A stretch of 64,000 nt of DNA from Tetmemena sp. SeJ-2015. Its lineage: Eukaryota; Ciliophora; Spirotrichea; Sporadotrichida; Oxytrichidae. The notes under the pieces are model-generated. The model saw only the letters and a program-made list of their open reading frames with translations, ran no database searches and had not been told where the DNA came from. The stretch spans positions 124,001 through 188,000 of the forward strand of contig JAJKFJ010020693.1 of NCBI GenBank assembly GCA_027382625.1. The letters run 5' to 3'. Both the position numbers and the translations under genes were made by a program. This document shows, one piece after another, positions 10,401-21,302 of the stretch; the first letter of the stretch is position 1, and every line of letters begins with the position of its first letter.

Positions 10401-13049
10401 GGTAGAAGCAGTCACGTAGTAAGAATAGAGGTCCCTCTTAAGATGTCCCCATGGCAATTTAAATTAACTCAAACAATTACTAGTAATAACAAAGCAGGGA
10501 AAACTCCCAGTCTAGTTATAAATAGTTGAAGCCTGGGAGTGGAAATCCTGGAAGCTATAGCAGCGGAACTCAAGGAAACTTGAATATATCTTAGGATAAT
10601 ATAATAGCGCAGTAATTCAACTCCTCTTAAGCTGGCTCTAATCTGGATGGCGCTACTAAGGTTGATGAGACTATTCTCTAAGAGAGATAAAATACAATTT
10701 ATTTATTTATTTTCAATGTGCAAATTTGAAATTGATTAAAGATTGATAGTGAATATTAATTCTTTAAAATTTTCTTTATTAATTAGGGAGTTATATTTAA
10801 AGTTGCAGTTGCTGATGTATCCATGGTTTGTTCCTCTTTAAATTGTGAAAGACTTCACCTCTATCAACGCCTCACTAATAGACAACAGTGTTTGGGTTCA
10901 ATGCTTTGATATCAAAGAGGGAGAAAATCTAGGAATCTTTGCTGGTGATTCAGAAGGTTCGATGCTGATATTCCGCGCACCTGAAGATTGGAGAAACGAC
11001 TGTGTTTTTGAATTGGCCAAGAAGACTCCTTCAATTCACAGAATAGGTATAGTGCAGGTGCTGCTAGTTGTTTAAGCCAACTTCGTTTTTACTATAAGCT
11101 TCGACCAACAACTAAAAGGCTTCGATGCTACTAATGGCTCAGAGTTCTTTTGCATTAAAAATCCTAACAAGGCAGTTTACACGAGCATCTTCTGGGATAA
11201 TGTCTATCAGGAACTGTATATAGCAGATGAGCTAGGGTATGTGTGGGTACTAAATGTCTACATGGAGAAACCTCTGATACAGAAGAGAATCGTTGATGAG
11301 AAAATCAAGAAGATAGAGATCATGGAAGACACAAGGAGTTGCTAGTGCTAATTTGATTTATATTGAGGAGTCTTTTGATCCACACTGACTATGGAGTTAG
11401 AACTTATGAAGTAAAGAGAGGCCAGAAATCTCAAGACATGTTGGGCCACTAGGGACCAATCCTGAAGATTATCACTCTTGAGCCTCAGAAGCTGGAGAAA
11501 ATTACTAGAGAGAGGATACCTGATGACCCTAAAATTATTACCTGCAGTTTAGATAACACAATCAGACTTTGGGACGCTAAAGAGATGGCTCTAGTAACTG
11601 TGATGGAAAGCCCAGAGTATTCTGAGATATCCTGCATGACTTTCTTAATCAACTGCTGCTTGGTTGCGACAGGGCATGAGGATGGAGCTATTAGGCTTTG
11701 GAATCTGGAGATCAATTCAAGTTAAATCAATCGTATATATTTTAAAGTGTAACTCTGAAATGCGATGAGAAGTCACGACATCAAAATTCTATCAGTTGCA
11801 TCTTAGGCGTATACCATAACGACTCAGAGTTCTTGGTATGTGGCAGTTATGATGGAAAAGTCTCCATTTGGGAAATTTCAGAGAAGCGTTCGACAGCTTA
11901 AAACTCAATGCTCTCAAGCACTATCTTCCCACAGCTCAAAACAGTCATAGATAACACTAAGACACCAACTGCAGGGAAATATGATCCAACAGAAATATAA
12001 TTCTTAATCGTTAAGAAACTTAAGTAATTTATAAATACTCTGTCTTAACTTCTACTCAGATGAATAAGGTGATCCTATGGGATTCTTGAAGAACTCAACT
12101 AAAAACTTTTCATTTATTCATTACTAAAATTATTTACTTAGGCTCAGCCGCTCATTCTCTTCAAAAAGAGGGGTATGTGCTAGTCGGTGGAAACAACAAG
12201 TCAGTCAATATTTGGAATATCCGTACCTACGAGTTCGTGGGCTCTCTTCAAGAACATTCAGATTCCGTGACTTGTATGGCGCTCGATGGTAAAATGCTTT
12301 TCACTGGTAGCGATGACATGACTATTGGGTTTGGGAAATGGATAATAGGTTCTTGGTTGGAAGATTAGAAGGAGGTCACAAAGATTCAATTTAAAACTTT
12401 CAAAATAACTATTTTACTTTCTTAAATTTAGGACCTGTTGATTTTGCAAGAGAACGGTCTCTTGCTTTCCTGCTCCTATGATAAAACTGTGGTGGTCTGG
12501 AAATATCAGCACAGGCAGATCGTCCACAGAATTTAAAAGAACGAGGAACTGCGATGCATGGATTATCTAAGCAGCACCAAAACTCTCTTCGTAGGAACGA
12601 ATTAGAAGAGCATTCTGACCTTGAACATTGAAATGTTCTTGGATCCCTTGATTCGCATGGTTGACTTTGCAAATCGCAGAGGCTTACCTCAGTATGGCCT
12701 CTCTGGCGAGGAGCCAGAGGCCTACACAGAGGAAGATGAATTGAACATTTAAGAGGAGCTGGAGCGGATGGGATATCAACCTGGCTTCTCAATCTAGGAT
12801 CTGTTGGCCAATGGGGAGAGGCCTCTAACATAGACGACATGTAAAAGATAGAGAGGCTACTGCAGAGAGCTCAAAACGAGAGATGATAAGGAGCGCCGTC
12901 AAGGGGAAGAAGAGGGCAACGATGCTAATCGCACCGAATTTTTAGAGGAGCAAGAAGCGAAGAACGACGAGGACTTGCGTATGCTACTACAGGAGCAGGA
13001 TAGAATTATCAAAAACGATATGAATAATAGAGGCAAGGCCTATAAGTGA
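7457..13049 (+). CDS. Q/N/S-rich protein continuing into WD40 repeats
   Basis: The ATG at 7457 begins MSNSRKSTGKGAGVLSASG. A long low-complexity part (7457-10700) is rich in Gln, Asn, Ser and Gly, much of the Gln coded by TAA/TAG, with one more ordered patch at about 9440-9580 (LIDYISKLIKNNKKHFEKD). WD40-type repeats follow (10800-12540), e.g. DNTIRLWDAKEM, HEDGAIRLWNLEI, CGSYDGKVSIWEIS and CSYDKTVVVWKYQ, then a charged helical tail ending RGKAYK and TGA. Introns and IESs interrupt it (listed separately), and one base is missing at about 12327 between DDMTI and VWEMDNRF. The link between the disordered half and the WD40 half (10704-10793) works equally well as an intron or an IES, but two separate genes cannot be excluded. 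Function unknown; WD40 scaffold likely. Confidence 0.65.
7658..8129 (+). other. Intron or IES in the Q-rich gene (472 bp)
   Basis: AT-rich block between coding segments ending LSKP and starting NPKNPIGGQ. It can be a GTTTGA...TTTTAG intron (7658-8129) or an IES with pointer CCT (7655-7657 and 8142-8144); both keep the frame. The donor is a poor match to the GTAAGT seen in other introns here. Confidence 0.45.
8767..8922 (+). other. Two short introns (8767-8797 and 8846-8922)
   Basis: GTAAGTAG...AGCAAG (31 nt) and GTACAT...AATGTAG (77 nt). Removing both gives an uninterrupted Q-rich frame (QAQPNAHYQPNSWQQK then HAVESIRNRK). IES readings with 3-base pointers also keep the frame. Confidence 0.45.
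9586..9650 (+). other. Spliceosomal intron, 65 nt
   Basis: GTAAGT donor and CTCAG acceptor. Removal joins SEWNEISN to YDDKNGIMNGYAVED in frame. Confidence 0.6.
11334..11365. other. IES, 32 bp, pointer AGGAGT
   Basis: AGGAGT at 11334-11339 and 11366-11371 in the WD40 part. Removal gives DTRSLLIHTDYGV in frame. A 23-nt GT-AG intron is a weaker alternative. Confidence 0.65.
11719..11744. other. IES, 26 bp, pointer AAGT
   Basis: AAGT at 11719-11722 and 11745-11748. Removal gives LWNLEINSSVTLKCDEK in frame, matching the blade-to-blade linker of WD40 repeats. The only GT-AG option is out of frame. Confidence 0.7.
12388..12424. other. IES, 37 bp, pointer AATTTA
   Basis: AATTTA at 12388-12393 and 12425-12430. 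Removal gives GHKDSIQDLLILQENG in frame, an ideal WD40 'GH...' start. No GT is present at the left end. Confidence 0.8.
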
Positions 13050-13202
13050 AGGAATAAAGTCTTATTTAAAGTAGATTAGGTTGATTTTTGCTTAATAAAT
13101 TAACCAAAGGCTGATTTAATTGACAAAAGTATTAAAAAGTTATAAGCTGGGGTGTATTTAATTCAATTGGAGTGAATGAGTTGTAATAAATTAATTACTA
13201 AA

Positions 13203-13768
13203 ATGTCTTACAGAGAGCTCCATAGCAATGAAATGGATTATGCAGTGCCTGATAACACAAGACAGCTGAGAGCATGCTTGCAGTGCCGCCTCGTATTAGC
13301 TGCTAACTAATGGGGAGATGATTGAAACAAAAATTATATAATTTTTATTGCTCTCTTAGAAAATCAAGTACATTTAAGAATCCACAGAAATAAAAAAATA
13401 CTTGCATGTAGCGTATCATATAAAATAAAGCATTTTTACTGCAATAAATATGAGAATGGCAATAATTTTAAGCTATTAAAGCTTATAATTTTATGATTGC
13501 CCCAATTGCTAAGATAAAGTGGAGACTACAGGATATTTTATAATAAATATCTTCATTTTAAAGTTTAAATAAAAATTATTTTAGCGGCTTTGTGGCAGTA
13601 ATTCAACCTAAAGAGAGCTGGGTAGCAAGATACAATGGCTTTAGATAATTAGCACCAGGAAACTACGCTATACTAATCACCGATCCTAACTATGTAGATA
13701 ATCCAGAGATGAACGAGGAATATGATGACGATGGAGATGATGGAGCAGACTAAAGTGATGATTTATGA
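13203..13768 (+). CDS. SPT4: Transcription elongation factor SPT4
   Basis: SPT4 pairs with SPT5 (DSIF) and travels with RNA polymerase II. Three MDSs: 13203-13324 (MSYRELHSNEMDYAV ... LRACLQCRLVLAANQWGDD), 13493-13540 (CPNCQDKVETTGYF) and 13577-13768 (SGFVAVIQPKESWVARYNGF, ending with an acidic tail and TGA). The four zinc-binding cysteines CxxC and CPNC are present once the first IES is removed; the SWVARY motif is the family's NGN-contact segment. Protein about 115 residues, close to the usual 110-120, with an acidic C-terminal extension. This gene is the best proof of IES structure in the window. Confidence 0.93.
13318..13492. other. IES, 175 bp, pointer ATGATTG, in SPT4
   Basis: ATGATTG at 13318-13324 and 13493-13499. 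Joining through one copy yields NQWGDDCPNCQDKVETTGY, completing the zinc finger. The interval is AT-rich, contains stops, and has no GT donor or AG acceptor at its edges. Confidence 0.92.
13534..13576. other. IES, 43 bp, pointer TATTTTA, in SPT4
   Basis: TATTTTA at 13534-13540 and 13577-13583. Joining gives ETTGYFSGFVAVIQPKESW in frame, as in SPT4 of other eukaryotes. No GT at the left junction. Confidence 0.9.
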
Positions 13769-14010
13769 ATGAACATATTCAAATATAAATGCCAACAAAT
13801 ATATACCCTCTTTGGAATGGAAATATACACTATAAGTTATTATAGAAATATAGAAGAGAGCAAATCAATAAAGACATTTTAATTAAATTTCTGAAACTCA
13901 AAGAATGCTTTACTATCTGAGAGGAAAAGATAGAGCGATAGGTCGAGAAGAGATACAGCTAATTCATATATTGCAGAGTATAATAAATATACAATATCGC
14001 CCTTGAAAAA

Positions 14011-15394
14011 ATGGATTTGGGATTGCAAAGATCAAAGTATTTCACAGTTCTCGCTTTGCTTGGCACCTTATTTACTTGCCTGCCATAATTCGCAAGTGCT
14101 GACCGAAAAGTAGGTTATGTATTTGAGCTTGTGAGACATGGAGCTAGAGCTCCTCAGCTCGCTATGCCAGGCAAAGTTCTAGGTTCCTACTGGCATGTTA
14201 ACTTCAAGCGGCATGCGCCAGCGATATTTAATGGGACTTAAAAACAAGCAAAAGTATGTGGATGGAGAAGGACTCATTGACGAAGTGTACAATCCTACTC
14301 AGTTCTATGCCTAATCGACTAACGTATTCAGAGCTATCCAGAGCACTTATGCTGAGATCATTGCCATTTATTAGCCTCAAACTTCAAGCTAAAGCAAACT
14401 TAGTGAAGGGGAAATCAAGAGTATGAAATCTGGCAAGGGTATGCCCAAACTGAAGATCCGAAATGGAGTTGAAGGTCAGATTACTTATACTAATCTAGGA
14501 GTTCAAAAGCTTGAAGATGGTGATGATCCCATGAACGGATTCCAGTATGTCCCAGCTTTGAATTACTTGACTGCAGATCCTAATGATGATCTCTTGACTT
14601 GGGGCTGTCCTTATGTCAATGCAGCTGATAGCTACTACTTCCCAAGAAATGACACTTATGTCAATGTTTCAGCCTTTATCTTGCCAGTTGTAAGAGGCCC
14701 GGTTAAGGCTGCCTTTGGTCTCACTGATGATCAAGCATGGGCAATCAGCTTCCCAGATCTATACTCCAAGTACAGCGATTCAGCTTTGTCAGAGGATTTC
14801 GAAGGTCTCCCTAGGAGATACAGCTATACACCTGAGCAGTGGTACGGCTTGCGCCAAGCCTAGAAGTGGGGTCTTAGTCTTGGATTCCCAGATGATGTCA
14901 AAGAGATTTTCGGTACAAAGATGTTCAGATTCCCTCTCTAAGCAATGCATCAAAGAACCTTTGACATATCTGCTGGAGACAAAGACAGAAACACTCTCAG
15001 GTGGGTTATGTACTCAGCTCATGATTACCAGATAGCCAATCAGTTAGACCTGTATTTAAGTAAGACTTGTCAATTACCTTTTATGAACATTCTGGAATGG
15101 CTCAATCCTGTTGACCACGATTTCGCAGATGTTCCCTACACAACCTCAGTATTTTTCGAGCTCTACTACGACACTGACTGTATCTACTCTCTGAGAGATG
15201 AGTCCTGCTTCTATGTGAATATTCATCATAACGGACAGCCCTTGAAACTTGACACTTGCCTCCAAGGCAACATTCAAAGAGGAGTTCAATCACAGGGTTG
15301 CACCTACACTGATTTCAGAGCTCATATTGCCAAGATTAGCAGGAATGACACCATTCCCAACATGTGTAATGCTCCTTTCACCCCTCCTTCTTGA
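14011..15394 (+). CDS. Histidine acid phosphatase (copy 2)
   Basis: Same family as the gene at 3804 and clearly a diverged paralogue. Signal peptide from the ATG at 14011 (KYFTVLALLGTLFTCLP), catalytic FELVRHGARAP, then LTSSGMRQRYLMG, YSAHDY near 15020 and VFFELYYDTDC. Ends with Cys-rich NMCNAPFTPPS and TGA at 15392. No IES is needed from 14190 to the stop. One base is surplus near 14170 (GGCAAAGTTC): the frame of LAMPG must slip by one to reach KFQVPTGMLTSSGM. The C-terminal YYD segment is intact here, unlike in copy 1. Likely secreted or lysosomal. Confidence 0.9.
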
Positions 15395-15638
15395 TCATCT
15401 AAAATTCCCACCACAACAAAATCAATCCTAAATTATCTCAAGCTTATGTTTTGACTTATAAGATTTTATTAAAAGTTAAAGCAATTTATTTAATGAGTCT
15501 AAATTATATAACTATAAGTATCTCTCTCCCAATAATTTATTAAGTAGAATTTTCCTGTTTATCTGAAATAGCGCCAATTATATCGCTTATGTAGATACTC
15601 TGTATTTCATAATAAATTTGTTAAGCATCATTGTTCCA

Positions 15639-16388
15639 TCACAATACTGCTAAAATGAATGCTAAGATTCCACAGGTTATAAGTTTAATGGACTTGATGA
15701 AGGCAGCTGAAAATAGAAGGGCGTTTAATGAGGCATCAGTTGAGGTTGGATTTACGATTCCTATGAAGATGATATCTGGTACATCATTCATTAGCAAATC
15801 ACTGTAGTTTGTGCCAACTGTTACCATACCGCCACTTGCTAAGATGAAACCACTTTGGAACTAAGGTATCACATATCCGTTTGCATAGATCTTGACAGGT
15901 TTTGTATAGTTTAACTGGAAGTAAGAGCCTGTTCCTTCCATACTAAAGAGGCAGCCTTTATTTGCTTCGACAGGTTAGTTCTGATAAATATAGGGAAGAC
16001 CTTTTTGCTTCGAACCTGACCCGGTAAAGGTCAGTGTATCGCAAAGACTGGAAACTTAACTCGAAATCTTCAAGCAGTCTGTAGGGTTATAAGCAAATGT
16101 CTGTGCGCAAGTATCATTTGGAGAACTGTAGCATCTGCTGTCGGCTGGGCAGTAAATTTACTTGTTCTCTGTGGCATCTGTAAGCAAGCATTACCAACAA
16201 AGCCCATCTAGATCTGGCACATAATCTGCTTTAGTTGTGATTGCTAACATAGAAAGCAAGCAGCATATAAGTGCGAGATAGTTTAAAGACCCTCTTAAGT
16301 TACTAATTCCTATTCGATTACTACTTGAGGCTTATTTGTTCACTATCGACTCAGCATTTTTAAGTGTAAATTGGTTAGTTGAATCCAT
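15639..16388 (-). CDS. Cys-rich secreted or membrane-anchored protein
   Basis: One uninterrupted 249-codon frame with several UAR Gln codons, ATG at 16388 and TGA at 15639-15641. Hydrophobic segment near residues 37-53 (YLALICCLLSMLAITT) looks like a signal or anchor. The luminal part has many cysteines (LCWQCLLTD, YCPADSRCYSSPNDTC, PTDCLKI, SLCDTL, GCLF). A second hydrophobic run ends the protein (LITCGILAFILAVL), typical of a GPI signal or transmembrane tail. Not assigned to a family; a PSI-like spacing was considered. No IES. Confidence 0.75.
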
Positions 16389-16472
16389 GCTTACGATAAA
16401 GTGTATATCCTGCTTTTAAGACATTTTATTATCGATTTAATTTAGTAAATTATCATCTATGCATGCATGCGA

Positions 16473-17100
16473 TCAGAAAAAAAGATCAGCAACTGCCTCG
16501 CTTTATCTACCCTATATTAAGTTTAAAGCATTTAGAAAAGCTTACCTCCATATGCGCATGGTTCTATCCGTGCTAGATGTCACAAGCAGCTGAACTTTTT
16601 ATATCAAGGCCATACTGATGATGGTGCCTCCATGGCCAATTATAGTCTAAAAACAGGGATTGCTCTTTGTATTCTTAGGTTCCCAAAGCTTGATAGATCT
16701 GTCTGCACTTCCACTAATGAGCACATCCAGTCCCTCTATCTGAGCGTAGATTAGACACTTCACATCACCCTATGAATAATAAGCTATTAAATTCAAGATT
16801 GACAACGATATCAAGGCAGCAAAGTAGGTTAAATTTTTACCTTGTGGCTATTGGGAGTTTCGAGTTCTACAAGTTCTGGATCTTTGCCCTTCTTTACCAA
16901 ATACTTTATCAATTAGGAATAAGTTAAAAAGAATCATTAAATTTCATAACTTCTGCTCCATGTTCTTTTTCTTCCAGTAACAGACTTTTCCGTTTGTTAG
17001 GCCCACGAATAGATACTGATCTTTCGGAGAAAAGGAATAACTAGAGATGAACACCTAAAGCAATTATATCAATTTAAATCTGAGGAAGGTAATGAATAAT
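16473..17100 (-). CDS. WD40-repeat protein, short or partial gene
   Basis: Three WD40-type units read in order on the minus strand: FSPKDQYLFVGLTNGKVCYW (about 17030-16970), ISGSADRSIKLWEPK (about 16720-16670) and SSTDRTMRIW (about 16590-16550), with a GH start (TIIGHGGTIISMAL). The tail ends VADLFF and TGA at 16473-16475. Segments are separated by an AT-rich gap (16840-16770) that starts GTAAAA. Three blades are too few for a propeller, and upstream (17100-17660) is AT-rich without coding signal, so the remaining segments are absent, displaced, or the locus is a remnant. Start not determined. Confidence 0.5.
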
Positions 17101-17668
17101 TTGCATTAAGCTGTGGGGTCTTATAGCCTGAGAAAAAATTATAGTACATATGCATTCAAATTTTTTTCTAGATATTTCATGAAAAATTAAAAATTTTCAT
17201 GAAAATTTAATTTTAATTTAATTTTTTAATCCCCTTTCCTTTTTACTTACTTACTTTATTAAACTTCTCGAGGGGGAAACCCTTTTAATTCAAAATTTAT
17301 TTGATTTTCTAAATTCGTAAATTAATCACTCTAACATGATACGCTCTAGATTTTATGGTTACTTTGAATTCTTATATCAAGCTTTACGTTGTTTATAGTT
17401 AGCGATTTATAGCATATTGATGATGCGTGACCTATTCTTATTGCATCATACTAAGACTGATTCTATAATATTCTCGAAACTATAATAAATCAAGTTTTAA
17501 TTTTGTGTCATTTTATTTCTTAAAAAAATAGAATTTTTTAAGTTTTTAAAATAAGGGAGATGATTTAAATTACAAGTTTAATTTAAAATATTTCCCAAAA
17601 TTTTAATTTTAAATTAAAATTTTTTTATCTAAAAATTTTAATTGCTGAATATTATATCTCCTAAAATC
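17101..17668. other. AT-rich spacer
   Basis: No supported gene. Contains AT-rich near-palindromic runs (e.g. around 17175-17225 with TTTCATGAAAA repeated). It separates the divergent WD40 fragment and the RhoGAP gene and presumably holds both upstream regions. Confidence 0.5.
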
Positions 17669-20418
17669 ATGGAAAAGAATTTTAATAATTTTGGCAAACA
17701 AAATCACCCTAGTAATAACAGAGCCATGCAACAACCTATAAATCCTCATAATCAAAATATAGGTGTTTACAAATATCATTTTGATTTTTAAATCATGAGG
17801 AGGATGATGAAGAGTATCAAAATCCCATCCTCAATATATTTTTGAAGAAAAACCATTTTTAAAATTGCATTAAATAAAATAGTAGTATCAAGGCTACTCA
17901 AGAAATGATATAGGAAGATGTTGACTCCCTCAATTAAAAACGACTCTCCAAGAGTGTGCTTATTTTAAAGCACAGGGACTTCGCTGCTCCTGAGAAAGGG
18001 AATCAAAAGTAAATAAACTAAAACAGCACCACTAACTTTACAAATGGGCAAAGCTCAGAAAGATTCAGGGAAGAGATATGAGCAACCTAGCTCGATAGAT
18101 GTCCATGAGGTTCCAAACAGAAGTCGATAGTCAAAAAATGAGCAAAAGAATATTTGAAATAAGGTTAAATTATTTTTATAGTGAAGATGACACTTCCATA
18201 CTTGATCCTCTAGAGGGTTTACTTGAGGATGACTCAGTCTCAATTATTATAAAGAATGATTTTCATAGAAATGGTTTTGGGACTAAATTAATTTTGCAAT
18301 AGAGAATATCACAGACAAACTAAATACGATGAAGAGAAAAATAACTTCGTTTGCAATTTTGTAAACAGCTTCAGGTGACTTGAGGAAATCGGATTTCTCA
18401 AGCTTGGGGGTAAGTCAGAATTTTAAATTCGGAACTAATCTGAAAAAGGTTATAAAAAAATTTCTGATCACTGATTTTAGGGATTGACAAAGTGGGGAGT
18501 GTGAATATTTTAATGTTTGGAATGCACTACCCAAAAGATAAACCCACCAAGAGGAAAGTTAAATCCAATTTAAAGCTTTTTAATTTAAAATTTTTTAAAT
18601 CAGATATGTTGTAATGTGCTAAAATCTAACTTGTTTGTAAGTACTTATTTACCTTTAAAGAAGGTGAAATTTGATCCATAAACTTATCTCAGGTTTATTA
18701 AATGCTTAGAAGATTTTTGCTTACTAAAAATGAAAATATAGCAACAGCTTTGTGATAACATACTTTCACACTGGCATCGGAAAATTTACAAAAGGACCCG
18801 TCTCCTCTTTAAAGTCACTCTTCACAAAGTTAAATCCTCAAAATTAGTCGAAGCTAAGAGCTATTAAACATCATACATCCTACCTTTCTAATTAAGACTC
18901 GCTTCGATAATTGTCTAATACCTTTTTATTTATTTAATGCTTCTCAATTCTAAGTGCTTTTGCAAAATCACAGGTGACTCTGTTGAGGAGGGTGCATTTC
19001 TATGACACTCTGATTCAATATATAGACACTGTAAAGAATTAAAACCTTACCAAAAGAAAATAGGTTCTTTCCCCAAAAACCCGACCAAAGGCTAAAAAAT
19101 TTGAAAAAAATTTTTAAGCCCAATTTTTTTCAAAAATTAAAAGAGCAAGGACAAGAGTGCAATAAATTTCGCTAAAATTAGAAATTAAAGCATTTTTTAG
19201 TGTGACTGCATCCAATAGCCGCTTAAACTCCATAGACGATCAAAACTTCTTTCTGTAGCTTACAGGGAGCAACGAAAGAGGTGATAGAGAAGGGGGACGA
19301 TCAGTATCTAAATTTCACTCAAGAAAATGCCAAAGCAGACCCAGGATGTCATTGGAAAGCACATTTATGAATTCCCTTCCTCCTCTCCCAACCAAGTCCC
19401 CACTATCTTTATACTCCTGGTAACTTACTTTAAATGAAATTTCTTGTATCTTAATTTTCTTTCTTTAATACTTTGAGGTGAACCCTCATCTGTATAAAAC
19501 GGAGGGCCTATTCAGAAAAGGAGCCAGCCTAAGCAAGCTAGATGAGATTTAGATCCACATCTCAATGGGAAACTACTACTATCTACTCTAACTCTCAGGG
19601 AGGGTGAATTCCTAATCTCATGAGTCCCTGGAATTTTAATAAGAGGAGCCACATGTCGTTGCTAATTTCCTTAAGAAAATTTTAAAATGCATGGGTGAGC
19701 CCCTCTGCTCCTTCGCTCTCTACAATAAGTTTCGAGATTTATCAGGTAAGAAGAAACTTCCCCCGTGATAATACTTTTTCTTAGATTATAAGCCACAAGA
19801 TAAGATCAAGCATCTTTAAATTTAAGAACTATTTTAAAAGGGGTATAAACTTTAAAATCTAAGGAGGATTTGCAGCTTGCTGCCTGAGATAAATCGAAAG
19901 ACCTTCATCTACTTGATAAAATTCTTGAGGAAAGTAATTCTGCACTCAGAGAAAACACAGTAAGAATTTTTAAGCAAGAGATTTTAATCTTTCTTTTTAG
20001 ATGACACTTCATAATATGAGCACAGTCATCACTCCAAACCTCTTCCGCCCCTTTGACCTTTACTGCAAAGACCTTTATTTTTTGTTTTTTTTTTTTTTTT
20101 AAATAATAAATTAATTTTTAAAATTTTTCCTTTTTTATTTTATGTTTGCTAGTCACTTAGTGGAGACGTTCAAAGTAATGATAGAGAACTATGAGTACGT
20201 GTTTGAACTTGGAGCCAGTGGAGTCCTTCTAGATTGCAGAATAAAAGTTAGTATAGTAGTTACAGCAGCCAAGTTAAAAATCCACTCTGGCCACGAGCGG
20301 CCCTGTGACCAGTCTGGCCCAAGGCTTTGGGGATATCAGGCGCACTGGAAAAAAGGACCAAGTAATAAGCAGCAATGAGAATGACTTCGACAGGATGCTT
20401 GCCTAAGTATTAGCTTGA
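17669..20418 (+). CDS. RhoGAP-domain protein
   Basis: GTPase-activating protein for Rho-family GTPases. The ATG at 17669 starts an Asn-rich N-terminus (MEKNFNNFGKQNHPSNN), followed by polar and acidic regions and a segment GSVNILMFGMHYPKDK (about 18500). The RhoGAP domain spans about 19480-20205: TEGLFRKGASLSKLDE holds the arginine-finger strand (GLFRKGAS), then HVVANFLKKILKCMGEPLC, INRKTFIYLIKFLRKV, MTLHNMSTVITPNLFRP and SHLVETFKVMIENYEYVFE. Tail ends NDFDRMLAQVLA and TGA at 20416. Several inserts interrupt it; one is the intron at 19746-19784. The region 18290-19160 is patchy and its exact segments were not resolved. Confidence 0.8.
19746..19784 (+). other. Spliceosomal intron, 39 nt, in RhoGAP
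   Basis: GTAAGA donor, pyrimidine-rich end TTTTTCTTAG. Removal gives YNKFRDLSDYKPQDKIKHL in frame. Confidence 0.75.
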
Positions 20419-21302
20419 ATATAAAAGTGAAAGTTAATAAGAGCATTCAAATATTTATTCATTGACTCTATGATTATATATAGCTATGTGTTATACTTTA
20501 ATTTGAAATCATGGAATTGACGTTTTACTTTTGAAAAATTGGAAATGAGATATGAGAATTGATATATAGTTTTTAGAAAGTAAATTCAAGGCTGAAAAAA
20601 TATTCTAAAAATGAAGAGGATAATAACTAGAGGGTCACGCAGTCTAATTAAAAACAAGTCAGATGCACAGCCTGGCGAGAAAGTTTATCAGCTAGAAAGA
20701 TTATTAATTAAATAATAATTGTCAAAAATATTTTAGTCATGATTTTAGAATAAAATCATGAAATAAAAAATCCTTTTATCTATTAAATAACTAGAAATCT
20801 AAGATGACTTATTTTTGCACTTTTAAAAACCTTTTTAAAAATCTAGATTAATAATTCTCTTAACTCTAATTGCTTAAAACTGAGAGAAATTTTACAGTTA
20901 TAAAAGTGATTTAAATTATAAACTCTCATTAGGATTTTGCAATACTTGAACTTACAAATATTATGAAACCTAAGCATCTATAATTATATTAAAGGGGACT
21001 TTATTTTTATTTAAATAAAACCAAAAGTCTATAATAAAAAATTCAATTTTAATTTTTACTACTTTAAAATAAGTTTTTTAAAAAGCAATCGGGAGGATTG
21101 AATTTCGCACACGACTATCATGAGTTCAAAAAGACTTCGCAGCTTCTCAGAAACGAGATTAGAGAGAGAGCTCACCTTATGTACGCTACTTAATTCGATC
21201 ACAATTTCAAAAATTAAAGACTTTAAATATACTTGAAAAGAAAGAATAATCTTTAACATTTCTGGATTTCTATTTTTATATTTGTAAATAGATAATTTCA
21301 AG
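20419..21302. other. AT-rich spacer with a possible coding patch
   Basis: Mostly AT-rich and gene-free. At about 21085-21215 the plus strand reads LNFAHDYHEFKKTSQLLRNE and further charged residues. This could be an upstream MDS of the next gene, but no join could be proven. Confidence 0.4.

Noticed and set aside
17160..17660. Second copy of the inverted-repeat element
   Set aside because: It shares only short TTTCATGAAAA runs with the 27809-28445 element; no G-tract ends or target duplication.
19735..19787. AGATT direct repeat as an IES in the RhoGAP gene
   Set aside because: The interval has a perfect GTAAGA...TTTTTCTTAG intron in the right frame giving FRDLSDYKPQD; the repeat is better explained as chance.
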